Assembly (NCBI GenBank): GCA_024760905.1
Contig: CM045734.1
Location: forward strand, 45,417,064 to 45,481,063
Direction of reading: 5' to 3'
DNA from: Plotosus lineatus
Taxonomy: Eukaryota > Chordata > Actinopteri > Siluriformes > Plotosidae
DNA length: 64,000 bases
Shown here: piece by piece, positions 9,868-21,512 of the stretch
Layout: each line of letters begins with the position of its first letter
How positions within the stretch are numbered: the stretch's first letter is position 1
Notes under the pieces: generated by a model
What the model saw: only the letters and a program-made list of their open reading frames with translations
The model's database searches: none
What the model was told of the DNA's origin: nothing
Translations under genes and position numbers: made by a program

Positions 9868-10228
9868 AGGGGCAGTGGTGGTCGAGTGGTATAGGGCGCT
9901 GGATCGCTGATCCAAAGGTTGGGGGTTCGAGTCCCATTTTCCACAAGGTTGTCACTGTCGTCGTCCCCCCCCCCAGTGCAGCTAACTGGGTTATCAAAGA
10001 CTGGCCATGTCTCTCACTGTCTATGGTGAGAGGCATGTAAAAGAACCATTGCTGACTTTTGTAAAGAGTAGCTGCAAAGTCGTCAGTGTGTTTCTGTCCC
10101 TTGTTAAAGGGTTGTGACAGGAAGGGCATCCGACGTAAAAACCTCTGCCAAATCAAATGTGTGAATCAGATGATTCGCTGTGGCGACTCCCGAGTAAAAA
10201 AGTGGAAAAAGCCGAAAGGAAGACAGAC
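9868..10228 (+). mobile_element. SINE-A copy with RTE-type tail
   Basis: tRNA-like head (GGTCGAGTGGTATAGGGCGC, B box GGTTCGAGTCC), shared core (GGTTATCAAAGACTGGCC), then AAGGGCATCCGACGTAAAAA and GATGATTCGCTGTGGCGAC, ending AAAAAGCCGAAAGGAAGAC. The last part equals the 3' end of the LINEs at 12594 and 30321. The stretch before it resembles their 5' leader. Confidence 0.88.
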
Positions 10229-10337
10229 AATATATATATTTGCTTTTAGTTTAGTTATTTGCTCTACCAAAAAGTATTGAACGCACTCCTACGGAAGGAT
10301 CTACTCAGAAAATCCTATATATATATATATATAGTGT

Positions 10338-10655
10338 GTGAGTGGTGGTTTGGATAGGGTACAGGATCACTGATCCTAAGGTTGGGGGTTCGAGTCCTCC
10401 AGTGCAGCTAACTGGGTTATCTAATGGCGGGTCATGTCTCACTGTTTATGGTGAGAGGCATGTAAAAGAACCATTGCTGACTTTCATAAAGAGTAGGCTG
10501 CAAAGCCGTCAGCGTGTTTCTGTCCCTTGCTAAAAGGGTTGTGACAGAAAGGGCATCCGACATGAAAAAAAAAAAAAACCCATGCCAAATCAAATCTGCG
10601 AATCAGATGATTTGCTGTGGCGACTCTCGAGAACGGGAAAAAGCCGAAAAGAAGG
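10338..10655 (+). mobile_element. SINE-A copy with RTE-type tail
   Basis: Head GAGTGGTGGTTTGGATAGGG with B box GGTTCGAGTCC; part of the head-core junction is missing compared with other copies. The RTE-like tail runs GAATCAGATGATTTGCTGTGG to GGGAAAAAGCCGAAAAGAAGG. It follows the preceding SINE by about 110 bp and is bordered by an (AT)n tract on the left. Confidence 0.85.
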
Positions 10656-10660
10656 TGCGC

Positions 10661-10701
<41 letters not shown>

Positions 10702-10718
10702 ATATATATATATATATG
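10656..10718. repeat. (GT)n-(AT)n compound microsatellite
   Basis: Directly follows the SINE-A tail, as expected when a retroposon 3' end seeds a simple repeat. Confidence 0.9.
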
Positions 10719-11837
10719 TGTGTGCTACTAATTTTCCATATGAGGCATTCACTTTGTTGGACTCGAGTGCTGGTGAGTTTACAGGCCATTCCGCATGATA
10801 ATAAGTAGACCAGAATTATTATTATCATTTAAAATTAAATAAGATATTGGGGCAGATAAATGGGTTGTAAGTATATGACAAGTTTATTTTTAATGATTAA
10901 CTATGGTTAGTGTAAATCTTCTACAGAGTAAATTAATAGGATTGGGCTTGATTAATCACAGAGTGCATTTCCAAATGAGCAGTATCGCAAAAGCATTGAC
11001 GCCTATTTTCTCCAATCCCACTTAAAAATCCACTCCAAACAGGAAGAAGTACTCCATATTTACTCAAGACCCATGAAGAAGACCACCATGATACTCATTT
11101 TCCCTACTCACCCAAGCTGTGTCTCATGTAGTCCAGCAGTATGTGGTAATGAGCTGATTAAGTGGGCTGGAGCGCTTGTTTATACGGGTTCCTGTCAGTG
11201 AACTCAGCTGCCTGTTCTAACTTGGCACAGTGGCACTCTAAGCTTTTACGTGTAGTGCCTGTCATGTCGTTCCAAGCCAGTGGCTGAGTACAGCAAGGAA
11301 GGTGTGTAGTCTTCATGCCACGCTGTCTCTCTTACAAACTGTTTACATTTCCCTGTTTCCCCCAGTAGGAACTGCAACTAATGCTGCGAATGGGAGTTTT
11401 GTAATCCTTATCCAATCCATGCGCTTACACCAAATGACTGCTTCAGTTATTCAGATTGGCAAATGCATGTTATGTTTTTGGGTAGATAGAGCTGCGAACC
11501 ACTCAATGTGTCCACGAAGCTGAGTTACACCACAGTAAAGGCATGTTTTGTGCTCATATACAAAAGCTTTGACCAAAAAGAGAAACGATTTTCTTGATTA
11601 GGACAACAACTATGTCAGATTTTACTTCCAGGCTCAGACAGGCTTATAGTAGGAGGCTAACAGAAAATTAATTTGCTTTTGCCAAGAGTGGTAAATATCA
11701 GTTAGAATCAAATTGTGAAACTGATTGTTACAGCTTGATAGCTTATTATTATTATTATTGTTGTTGTTATTATTGTGCAAGTGTGTATTGTAATATGCTG
11801 AACATTTTATATTTGTGAAGGTGTTATGATGCATATA
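10719..11837. other. Unassigned dmrt1 intron 3 sequence
   Basis: Mostly unique-looking sequence with an (ATT/GTT)n patch at about 11743-11775. The 11030-11300 part is less AT-rich. No coding signal. Confidence 0.4.
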
Positions 11838-11839
11838 TA

Positions 11840-12320
11840 CAGGGATCCCTCGTTACTTTGCACTTCAATTCATGTTGCTTCAGTGCATCTTGTTTTTTTT
11901 CTTTAAATATTCATCAAATTAAAAAATAAGGAAATTAAGGAAGAAAAGGGGGGGAAAGTTAAGGAAAATGTCGCAAAACAAGGCCAATTATGCATAAAAA
12001 ACCCAAACAAACAAAAAACCCAACCCCCCCCCCCCCATCAAAACTACTTACTTAAAAAAAAGTTTTATGTGAGATGTGCATCTGAGTGTGTGCGTCTGTA
12101 TGTGTGTGTATTTATATTTTATTTACATCTTATGCATTATTTTTGAAGGTTTAATTGTTAATATAAGCATTTATAGCTTTGAATATGTATTTATGACATT
12201 ATATACACACATACATGCATGTATATGTTAGTCAGCGGGATTGATCCAACTTTGCGGAATTTGGCAGTTTGCCGGGGGATCTCGGTCCCAATTAACTGCA
12301 GAAAGTGAGTGACTCAAATA
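11840..12320. mobile_element. pogo-like MITE (family D), right end decayed
   Basis: Preceded by TA; starts CAGGGATCCCTCGTTACTTTGC. Its interior (ATCAAAACTACTTACTT, ATTTACATCTTATGCATT, TAGCTTTGAATATGTATTTAT) recurs at 47745-49321 and inside the hAT element at 29160-29913. The related copy at 49321 keeps the matching right end GAGGGATCCCTG. Here the right end survives only as GCAGAAAGTGAGTGACT. Confidence 0.65.
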
Positions 12321-12593
12321 CACATGAACACATGAAGTGCCTGTAGCTGAGTACAGATGCTCCCCGACTTATATTTTTAATTGGTTTCGGATGGCTGAAC
12401 GTAAGTTGAAAGTGAACGTAAGTTGTTACAGTGACGTGACGTATGACATTCATACTGTACTATACATCCAAAAAATGCCATTACCGTATCTCATAAAACA
12501 CCCCTAAGTCAATTATTATAAACATAACATTGTAAAATAATATCAACATTAATTTCAAATAAGTCACTTATTTATATTGAGTCACTTTACATG

Positions 12594-15500
12594 CAGCCGT
12601 GAGGGAGTGGCAGCCGTGCAGCCGTTAATGCAGCCGTGAGGGAAGGGCACAAGGCAGTGTCTCTCCCTCACGCCAGTCCCAAGCCCAGATAAATGCAGAA
12701 GGTTGCGTCAGGAAGGGCATCCGGTGTAAAACAAATGCCAAATAAAACATGCTAGTCATATCAAGAAAATTCATACCGGATCGGTCGAGGCCTGGGTTAA
12801 CAACGACCGCCATCAGTGATGTTAACCAACAGGGTGCTGGTGGAAATTAGACTACTGTTGGTCGAAGACGTCGAGGAAGGAGAGGTGGGAGGCGTGTCCG
12901 TAGGCAGAGAGAGAAGAGGAAAGGCAGGAGTCTAGAACTGAAAGTAGGGACTTTGAATGTTGGAACTATGGCAGGAATAGGTCAAGTGCTGGCTGACATG
13001 ATGGAGAGGAGGAAGGTGGACATACTGTGTGTTCAGGAGACCAGGTGGAAATGTTGTAAGGCTAGAAGCGTAGGAGCAGGGTTTATGCTGTTTTTTCATT
13101 GTGTGGATGGGAAGAGAAATGGAGTAGGAGTCATCTTGAAGGAGGAGTCTGTCAGGAATGTTCGAGAAGTGAAGAGTGTCCGACAGAGTGATGAGTCTCA
13201 AGTTAGAAATTGAAGGCGTGATGTTCAATGTTGTTAGTGCTTATGCCCCACAGGCAGGATGTGAGCTAGAAGAGAAGGAGAGATTCTGGAGTGAGTTAGA
13301 TAAAGTGATGCAGAATACCCCCAAAGATGAAAGAGTGGTCATTGGGGCAGACTTCAATGGACATGTTGGTGCAGGAAACAGGGGACGAGGAAGTGATGAG
13401 CAGATTTGGTATCCAGGACAGGAACACAGAAGGACAGATGTTGGTAGATTTCTCAAAAAGGATGGAAATGGCTGTGGTAAATACTTTCTTCCAGAAGAGA
13501 GAGGAGCATAGAGTGACTTATAAAAGTGGAGGTAGGAGCACATGGGTAGACTACATCTTGTGCAAGCGATGTAATTTGAAGGAAGTCAGTGACTGCAAAG
13601 TAGTAGTGGGTGAGAGTGTTGCCAAACAGCATAGGATGGTGGTGTGCAGGATGACGCTGATGGTGAGGAAGGTGAAGAAGGCAAAGGCAGAGCAAAAGAC
13701 AAAGTGGTGGAAGCTGAAAAAGGAGGAGTGTTGTGTTGTCTTCAAGGAGGAGTTGAAACAGGCTTTGGGTGGTCGGGAAGTGCTTCCGGATGACTGGACA
13801 ACTACAGCTAATGTGATCAGGGAGACAGGTAGGAGAATACTTGGTGTGTCATCTGGAAGGAGAGGAGATAAGGAGACTTGGTGGTGGAATGAGGAAGTGC
13901 AGGAGGGTGCACAAAGGAAGAGGTTAGCTAAGAAGAAGTGGGACATAGAGAGGACTGAAGACGGTAAACAGAAGTACAGGGAGACACAGCGTAAAACGAA
14001 GGTAGCGGCGTCAAAGGCCAAACAGAGGGCGTGTGATGACTTGTATGCTCGGTTGGAAAGTAAAGAGGAAGAAAATGATTTATACAGGTTGGCACAGCAG
14101 AGAAATAGAGATGGGAAGGATGTGCAGCAAGTTAGAGTGATTAAGGACAGAGTGGGAAATATATTGACCGATGAGAGAAGTGTGCTGGGAAGATGGAAAG
14201 AGTACTTTGAAGAGCTGATGAATGAGGAAAATGAGAGAGAAAAAAGTAGAAGAGGTGACTTGAGGAGCAGGAAGTAGCACAGATTAGTAAGGGTGAACTG
14301 AAGAGGGCATTGAAGAGGATGAAGAATGGAAAGGCAGTTGGCCCTGATGACATACCGGTGGAGGTATGGAAGTGTCTAGGAGAGGAAACAGTAGATTTCC
14401 TGACAAGAACATTCAACAAGGTCTTCGTGAGTGAGAGGATGCCAGAGGAATGGAGAAGTGTGCTGGTGCCCATTTTTAAGAAAAAGGGAGATGTGCAGAG
14501 TTGCGGCAACTACAGAGGGATAAAGTTGATGAGCCATACGATAAAGTTATGGGAAAGAATAGTGGAAGTAAGACTAAGGGCAGAGGTCAGCATTTGTGAA
14601 CAACAGTTTGGTTTCATGCCAAGAAAGAGCACCACAGATGCAGTGTTGGCCTTGAGGATGTTAATAGAGAAGTACAGAGAAGGTCAGAAGGAGCTGCATT
14701 GTGCCTTTGTGGACCTGGAGAAAGCATATGACAGGGTGATGAGAGAGGAACAGTGGTATTGCATGAGGAAGTCTGGAGTGGCAGAGAGGTATGTTAGAGT
14801 GGTGCAGGACATGTATGAGAGATGTAAGACAGTGGTGAGGTGTGCTGTCGGTGTGACAGAAGAGTTCAAGGTGGAGGTGGGACTGCATCAAGGGTCAGCT
14901 CTGAGCCCCTTCTTGTTTGCGATGGTGATGGACAGGCTAACAGATGAGGTTAGACAAGAATCTCCATGGAATATGATGTTTGCAGATGACATTGTGATCT
15001 GCAGTGAGAGCAGAGAACAAGTGCAGGAAAATCTAGAGAGGTGGAGGTATGCCCTGGAAAGGAGGGGAATGAAGATTAGCCTCAGTAAAACAGAATACAT
15101 GTGTATGAATGCCAAGGACCCAACAGGAATGGTGAGGTTACAAGGAGCAGAGATAAGGAAGGTGGAGGATTTTAAGTACTTAGGCGCAACAATCCAGAGC
15201 AATGGAGAGTGTGGGGAAAAAAGGTGAAGAAGCGTGTGCAGGCAGGTTGGAATGGTTGGAGAAAAGTGTCCAGAGTGATGTGTGATAGGAAAGTATCGGC
15301 AAAAATGAAAGGAAAAGTGTACAAGACTGTTTTGAGGCCAGCGATGTTGTATGGTTTAGAAACAGTGGCCCTGGGGAAAAGACAGGAGGCAGAGCTGGAG
15401 GTAGTAGAGATGAAAATGTTGAGGTTCTCTTTGGGAGTAACGAGGATGGATAGGATCAGGAATGAGCAAATCAGAGGGACAGCACATGTAAGACGTTTTG

Positions 15501-15764
15501 GAGACAAAGTCAGACAGGCTAGATTGAGATGGTTTGGACATGTACAGAGGAGGGATAGTGAATATATTGGTAGTAGGATGCTGAGGTTGGAACTACCAGG
15601 CAGAAGGCCTAGAGGAAGACCAAAGAGAAGATTCATTGATGTGGTGAAGGAGGACATGAAGGCAGTTGTTGTAAGAGAACAAGATGCAGAGGATAGGGTG
15701 AGATGGAGGCAGATGATTCGCTGTGGCAACCCCTGAAGGGAAAATCCGAAAGGACAAGAAGACG
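12594..15764 (+). mobile_element. RTE-type LINE, near full length, frameshifted (LINE 1)
   Basis: Inserted between a 10-bp target duplication ACTTTACATG (12584-12593 and 15765-15774). The 5' leader begins with short CAGCCGTGAGGGA repeats and includes AAGGGCATCCGGTGTAAAAC. It then codes an apurinic-type endonuclease and a reverse transcriptase. The 3' end is GATGATTCGCTGTGGCAACCCCTGAAGGG and a short A-rich GAAAGGACAAGAAG tail (no poly-A), typical of RTE LINEs. About 3.2 kb is the usual RTE length. Several frame changes mean it is dead. Confidence 0.9.
12953..15736 (+). pseudogene. LINE 1 endonuclease-reverse transcriptase ORF, broken
   Basis: The frame starts around VGTLNVGTMAGIGQ-type residues and is carried by at least five overlapping pieces (12953-13213, 13176-13511, 13327-14277, 14310-15227, 15209-15736). 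Frameshifts fall near 13170, 13400, 14270 and 15215. Endonuclease motifs visible: ILCVQETRW, GADFNGHVG, WVDYILC, KQHRMVV. RT motifs: [54 protein letters not shown] and the catalytic FADD. The C-terminal part ends RRFIDVVKEDMK. Family resemblance is to RTE/BovB-like proteins often annotated as craniofacial development protein 2-like. Confidence 0.9.
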
Positions 15765-16559
15765 ACTTTACATGAATCTTAAAACAGCCAATCAACGCTT
15801 ACAATATGTGAGGCGCTCAAAACCAAAAGTAGTGTACTTGCTGTGGGTTATACAGACTTACGGTCTTTCAAGTGCGCAAGGGCGCAGTTGAACTCGTTTA
15901 GAACACAGCCGTAACTGATGTGAATCACCAGCAGAGCGGCGAGTTATTTCTTTTATGGATTTGGGTTTTCATTCATTTTACAACTCTCTTTGCTTAACTG
16001 AGCATGGTAGATTGCACCGATCTGAGCAGATAGTTTATTCATCTTTGTGTATGGGACTTGCACCCATGCGAGTAGGCTTACGCTTCTGACCAACCATATT
16101 TGCTTAGGGTTACAAAAGTCCGCAAAACAGTGTAAACACAAAGATCACAGAGACGACGTCTTAACACAAGAGTAACACGCTATATAACTGAGATATATAT
16201 ACAGTATGCCCTTGACTATTCGCTGTTTTGCACCCACGCTTTGAGTATTCGCTGACTGCCGAGCAACTGTGGCACATAATTCAAATTTAGCCAATGGCTG
16301 TCCTCCTTTCTCTTGATTGGTTGAGCTCATGTCCCACCCCTTTTTCCTCATTCGCGCACAAGTTGTCAATGAGCCTCTTTTTGTGTGTGTTTTAATTACC
16401 TGTTAAGCTCTATGATACCACTCAAACGCTATGCGTCTTCTCTGGCTCAGCGATAGAAAACGCTGGATGTCTCTTCTGAAGAAATAAGACTTTCTCCCGA
16501 GAAACGATGGTTTTCTCTGAACTGTTGTATTAAAATCTTTTTCAATTATTATTCCAGTA

Positions 16560-17520
16560 CAGTACCTAAGTTCATGCTTATGCGTGAGATTTTACGTTCT
16601 GTAGCATGTTTAACAAATGATATCAAAAGGATAAACCTTAATATGCTTCATTAAACTTGGAGTGATGTGTCCTCGATGGCGCTGCCCAGAGGGCAACGTC
16701 GCGGAGTTCTCAGAGTCAAATTGTTTCTTTGTTCGTTTTAATTTGTTTTATTTGTTGTTTTGTTTGTTCATGTTTTGCACTATGCTCGTCTACGACGGGT
16801 CGACTCTACTACAGCTATAAGATCGGAGTATCTTTGGGCGTGTTTCACTAGGCACGCCCAACTGGGCTTGTTAGCTGGAGAGCTAATATGCTATGGTCAG
16901 CAGCTCAATGCGAGCCGCACCCCAGCTGACCAGAAGCCCAGGCGGGAAGGGGCCGAACGACGACTCCGGCGCTTGGGATTGCAGGGGATGAAGGCCGTGT
17001 AGCCGGCTGGTGCAATCGCCTCGAGCCATGTTTCACAGAAACACAGTCCTATAGATCCCTCTGTGCTGCAATCTGAGCATGAAGCTCGTCCATCTTGTTT
17101 CGCAGGGACTGAACATTTTCAGGCAGTATCGCCGGAAGTGCTAACCAAGCCTCTGAGAACTTTGCCTGGGCTTATTGCTAGCCAAGGTGCGGTTAGCATT
17201 GAGCTGCCATAGCAGCTCACGATAGAAGTTGTTGCGTGCTTAGTTGCCCGACGCTGAAGCTGCTCATAGCTGTAGTAGGGCATGGTGCAAAACATGAACA
17301 AACAAATTAAAATGAACAAAAACAATTTGACTCTGAGAACTCCACGACGTTGCCCTCTTGGCAGCACCATCTTGGAGATGGCACTCCAAGTTCAATGTAA
17401 AAGGACATGAAGCGTAATAAAGTTTATCCTTTTGGTATCATTTGTTAAACATGCTACCAAACATAAAATCTCACGCACAAACATTAACTTAAGTACTATA
17501 TTGGAATAAGAATTGAAAAG
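16560..17520. repeat. Inner inverted repeat of element G
   Basis: Left arm includes GCATGTTTAACAAATGATAT, CTTGGAGTG, GAGGGCAACGTCGCGGAGTTC and GTTCATGTTTTGCACTATG. The right arm (about 17280-17510) carries the complements of all four in reverse order, with the loop near 16800-17270. The arms are roughly 250 bp. The palindrome could be a separate foldback element or a tail-to-tail duplication. Confidence 0.75.
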
Positions 17521-17522
17521 GA

Positions 17523-18180
17523 CAGTAGGCCCTCGACTTTCGCGAGGGTTCAGTTCCAAGCCCTCCTGCGAATCGAGATAATCTGTGAGTTCTGTACTCG
17601 GAAGTAAAACCCCATGTATCACGTCACATGCGCGAATGAGCGGCCGGAAGTAAAATACTGTGTATCTATTAAATGCACTAAAATATGCTCCTTAAACACA
17701 TTCTATAGACAGTCTTACTCATTAACTCAGTATTAATTTAGTAAAATGTAGTAATGATTAAGAAAAACGTATTTTTTTTACTGTGATATTTATTGATAAT
17801 AAAATATAAACATTATACAGCATACATATAAAAACACCTTTAAATGCATTCTCTTTGAAAAACACAGCACTGTAGTTTTCAAAAATTCCCACCAGAGGAA
17901 CGTATTGCATTAGGCATGAGATGACTGAGTTCAGGTATTAACTGCATTAAGTCTGAGCAGCTCAGCCACGCCCCTCAGCCGGAGCGAGTACAAAACAGAG
18001 TTTTAGAGTGAGAAAGTTCGAGAGCTTTACAAACCAAAGAAGCGGTGATGTGATGTGAGAGGCCACGCCCCTCAGCCGATGTGGAGAGTAAACAGTTAGT
18101 TAGAGGCATAGCGCCAAAATCAAAGCCCCCCCAAAACACAGACCATAACAAAAATTCAATAAATTGGATAAACAAAACAA
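17523..18180. mobile_element. pogo-like element J, right end not found
   Basis: Starts CAGTAGGCCCTCGACTTTCGC, the same class of end as elements F and G. Its interior segment CACTAAAATATGCTCCTTAAA and ATTCTATAGACAGTCTTACT recurs in element F (27800-27845). No matching right terminus was located before G sequence resumes near 18190. Confidence 0.5.
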
Positions 18181-18805
18181 AATGAGAAACATGCTACACC
18201 ACAGTAAATAAAATATAACACAAACATTCTAAACATTACCTTAGGTCATGTACTGGAATAATAATTGAAAAAGACTTTAATAGTGGAGTGTTTTACAACA
18301 ATTCAGACGATTGTTCCTCTTCAGACACTTCAGAGGAAACTGTCGTTTCTTCCGGAGAAAGTCTTATTTGTTCATAAGAGACATCCAACGTCATTACCTT
18401 TTTCTGGTGCTTAGCAGGCGTTTGAGTGACATCATAGAACTTAACTGGTAATTAAAACACACTTAAAAAAAGCTCATTGACAACCTGTGCGTGAATGAAG
18501 AAAAAGGGGCATTACATCATCTCAACCAATCAGCAGGAAGGAGGACAGCCATTGGCTGTATTTGAATCACGTGCAAGTTGCCTGGCAGTCCGTGAATACT
18601 TAAACCGTGAGTGCAAAACCGCGAATAGTCAAGAGCCTACTGTACTGTATATACAACTGAACTGGGAAGAAAGAGGGGCACGTTCAGTCTGTCGTTTGTA
18701 AACAACGGACGCAGCGTCATTATGTCAGCATACTACGTAGGTACGTCTAAACTCAAAATTTGACTTTAAAAAAAACGGATGAACGCAAGTCGGGGAACAT
18801 CTGTA

Positions 18806-19640
18806 TAAAAGATAATTTGGTAAACAGGAATTTTTGTGTTTACTTTTACGAAGCTTTTGTGAGCTGTGCTACAGTAAAAGATGAGACTTTTCACAAGAAT
18901 GAGGATTGTAGAGTAATACAAGTGTTATTTATTATGAATTAACACAATTTCCTTTTACTTCGATTGAAAGGGACAACTTGAAATTGAGGACATCAGCAAA
19001 GTCATAGCAGTTTACTTTTGACATCCCATCAACTTAAAATAGTTTATTAATCTTTATAAATCAACAAAGAAATGTCTGAGATATGATGCAGGCCCAACAC
19101 TGAGACACGCTGGTATAGTATGGAGATCATCACGCACATTTTCATTGAATTTATGTTGCAAAGTATTCTTGTTGTATCCAGTATGATTTACTCATGTGTG
19201 AAATAAATTAAGCCAATATTTCTTCAGGGACTTATCGGTGACTAGTATGTCCATGTGGGTTGTTGATGGAGCCATATTTCAGTATGTGTATGCAATAGGA
19301 TTCCTGACAGCAACATCTTGCACCCCAGCCATTGCCTTCCACTCACTTTTTTTATTCAGTTTGAATTGCAAAGGTTAATGATGTTGATATAGTGTTTCAG
19401 CACGCTTCAGCACCATAATGTTGATCTCATTATGCATAATGGCACTATCTGCTAGGTTGCAATTATTTATTTTCACAACGCATTTCGTTGTGAACAAGGA
19501 TAGACCCCATGTCAGCTGGTGTTGCTTTGGTTCAACCAATGTTGCTTGGCTGTTAAAGTTGAAAATGTTTGCTTTAATTTTGCTAGGATGGAAATTTAAA
19601 AGCCACTTTGTCACAGTTGGCTTTTCCTATTACCTGGAGA
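18806..19640. other. Unassigned dmrt1 intron 3 sequence
   Basis: AT-rich, apparently unique. No coding, repeat or transposon-end signal was recognised. Confidence 0.4.
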
Positions 19641-19649
19641 CAGTTTCTC

Positions 19650-19830
19650 TGCCTCTCAGCAAGGGTTTGGGTCTCGGGCTCAGGAGTTTCTCGGTGAAGT
19701 TTGCATGTTTTCTCTGTACTTGGGTAGGCTTCCTTCCACAGCCAAAATACATGTACATCAGGCTAACTGGCTATTCCAGTTTACTGTTAGGTGTGGGTGC
19801 AACTGTGGATGGTTTTTGTGTTTGAGTGTG
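19650..19830 (+). mobile_element. SINE-C-like repeat fragment
   Basis: Plus-oriented version of the body at 62150-62472: AAGTTTGCATGTTTTCTCTG, GGCTTCCTTCCACAGCC, ATCAGGCTAACTGGCTATTC and GTTAGGTGTGGGTG. Head and tail are missing. Confidence 0.6.
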
Positions 19831-19997
19831 TGTATTGTTTCTCCTTTAAAAGATGTGCCAAGAACCATGCATCCTTTCAGTTCAAAAGGTACATAAAGTA
19901 TGAAAACATTTTATAATGACAAACGTTTAATAGTAACACAAAAAACCCAATACAATACAGGTCCTGATATGAATAAAATGGGCTTTAATAAACAAAT

Positions 19998-20270
19998 TTG
20001 TGGTGCCGGGCTCATGATTAGGAGGTTGTGTGTTCGAATCCCAGTTAGACTTCCACTTTCAGACTCCTGGGCAAGGACTTAACCACAAGTGTGGCTCTGT
20101 TCACCCAGCAGTATAAATGGGTACCAGATGGGTACCAATGGGAAGGTAGCCTGCGATGGACTAGCGTCCCATCCTGGGAGTTGAACTCCTGGTCGCTTCA
20201 CGCTATGGAAACCAGGAATAAGCACCGGCCTGATGAGCCACTATGAATCGGGTGTAAAAAGCCCAAAAGT
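19998..20270 (+). mobile_element. tRNA-derived SINE-B copy
   Basis: Head GTGGTGCCGGGCTCATGATT with B-box-like GTGTTCGAATCCC, then CACCCAGCAGTATAAATGGG, TACCAATGGGAAGGTAGCC, GATGGACTAGCGTCCCATCC and GCACCGGCCTGATGAGCC. The same order appears inverted at 45836-46096. The A box is less clear here than in that copy. A short (GT)n tract follows. Confidence 0.75.
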
Positions 20271-20324
20271 GTGTGTGTGTGTGTGTGTATTGTGTGTTGC
20301 TCTATGATTGTCTGGTGAGCTTTT

Positions 20325-20425
20325 CAGGGTGTATCATGCTTTCAACCAGTGTCAGCTGAGATAGGCTTGAGCCACCCCCCAAGACCCTAATAGGATCAAG
20401 TAGATGGGCAAATGAGTGAGTGAGA
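20325..20425 (+). repeat. Tail-module fragment
   Basis: GGTGAGCTTTTCAGGGTGTA and TCAGCTGAGATAGGCTTGAG followed by GACCCTAATAGGATCAAGTA, like the second tail of SINE-A. It may be the 3' end of the SINE-B just upstream or an independent fragment. Confidence 0.55.
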
Positions 20426-21510
20426 TGCTTTGAGTATGTTGCAGTCAATTTAAACAGCTATATTTAACTTTTCAGAAACCCTCTAACCAAATCTTATTAC
20501 ATTTTAAGCAAATCCATTTTTAATAGATTGCGGTTGTTCTGGAATATAAGTTGATGCAAATCGGTTTAGTGTTGCTGTTAGTGGTTAAAGAAAATGCTCT
20601 CCAGGTTGGCTTTATCAGAGCACACCCATCTCCTGCCCTCTCTCACCCCAAGCAAGCAGGGCTGCGCTGCACTGCAGGTGGAGAATGAAAATATGAGGGT
20701 GGCGTAGAGGATCCAGATAGCTGATGGTGCCAGATAAGAGCCCTCTGAGGGAGGTAAAGGAGATGAGCCAGCCCCTATTAATGAGGGCCGCACTGGAGTT
20801 TTCAAATCACTACTTGGCTCTGAGTTTCTTCCCGCTGAAATGGAAAGTCAGGCTTGAATACGTATGCGCATGCTATGGTTTCCCATTAACATAATCCCAA
20901 ATTATGTGAATGTTTAAGATGAATGATATACAGTAATACTAAATGAACGAATGTATTCTCAGACTATGATGTTCAATGAATTTAGCAAAAAATTGAGTTG
21001 GATTAACATCAACATATAAATTGGACTGTTCTTTAGGCAGACCATCATACATCCTAATTCCTGTTGTGACACATTCCAGATGCTTATTCCTGCTTTTCAT
21101 GTTTCGCTGGAGCATATTCAGAAAAATACAGTTCATTGTTTGTTGTATTTGTCATAGGCAATATGTGAAGCCTAGCATCGCTTAAATAACAGTTTATAAA
21201 GCTGTCTAGAATTGATGGGGTAAACAATAAATGCTGACATATTACTGCCTGACAGAAATCAAATTCCATAAAGCTGAAATTGAAAAACCCCCTCAAGCCG
21301 CCATGCTGCTGACTAGACAGCTCATTTTAAAGTTCTCACAAGATGGAGGAAAATAAGGCAGAATGTGTTGCAGTTTATTTTTAAGGACGAACCACAGGCT
21401 ATACCTTTTTGTTGTTCTTATTTCATGATGACACATGCACACCTTTTGTTTTAAGTAGCAGGACTGTTTCAGAAATCGACACTTGTGCTCTATGTACTAT
21501 GGTGAAGGTG
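20426..21510. other. Intronic sequence with a possible conserved non-coding stretch
   Basis: The part at about 20580-20850 is GC-richer and free of repeats, with long non-simple sequence (for example AGGTGGAGAATGAAAATATG), so it is a candidate conserved element judged on composition only. The rest is AT-rich; a weak minus-strand frame at 20939-21136 could be a decayed retroelement but gave no firm motif. Confidence 0.3.
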
Positions 21511-21512
21511 GC

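Larger units (their letters stand above)
16202..18642. mobile_element. Long-inverted-repeat pogo-like element (G), 2.4 kb
   Basis: Left end CAGTATGCCCTTGACTATTCGC; the complement of the right end reads CAGTAGGCTCTTGACTATTCGC. Both are bordered by TA. The inverted similarity continues for roughly 400 bp (for example GGATGTCTCTTCTGAAGAAATAAGAC against its counterpart near 18350-18390, and TTTCAATTATTATTCCAGTACA near 16540 against 18250-18265). The interior holds a second inverted repeat (16560-17520) and part of a third element (from 17523). No intact transposase was found. Confidence 0.75.
12354..18803. mobile_element. TA-flanked pogo-like element (I) hosting two nested insertions
   Basis: Left end CAGATGCTCCCCGACTTA and right end AAGTCGGGGAACATCTG are inverted copies, each bordered by TA (12352-12353 and 18804-18805), as for Tc1/mariner/pogo elements. 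Between them lie a full LINE (12594-15764) and a separate 2.4-kb inverted-repeat element (16202-18642), so the original element was well under 1 kb. The left edge also has GCTGAACGTAAGTTG and the right GATGAACGCAAGTCG, extending the inverted similarity. No transposase of its own is recognisable. Confidence 0.72.

Noticed and set aside
13551..14021. Minus-strand frames over the LINEs (also 15172-15795 and 31458-31967)
   Set aside because: Antisense shadows of the RTE coding region, rich in Ser/Leu/Pro from the complement of GA-rich code.
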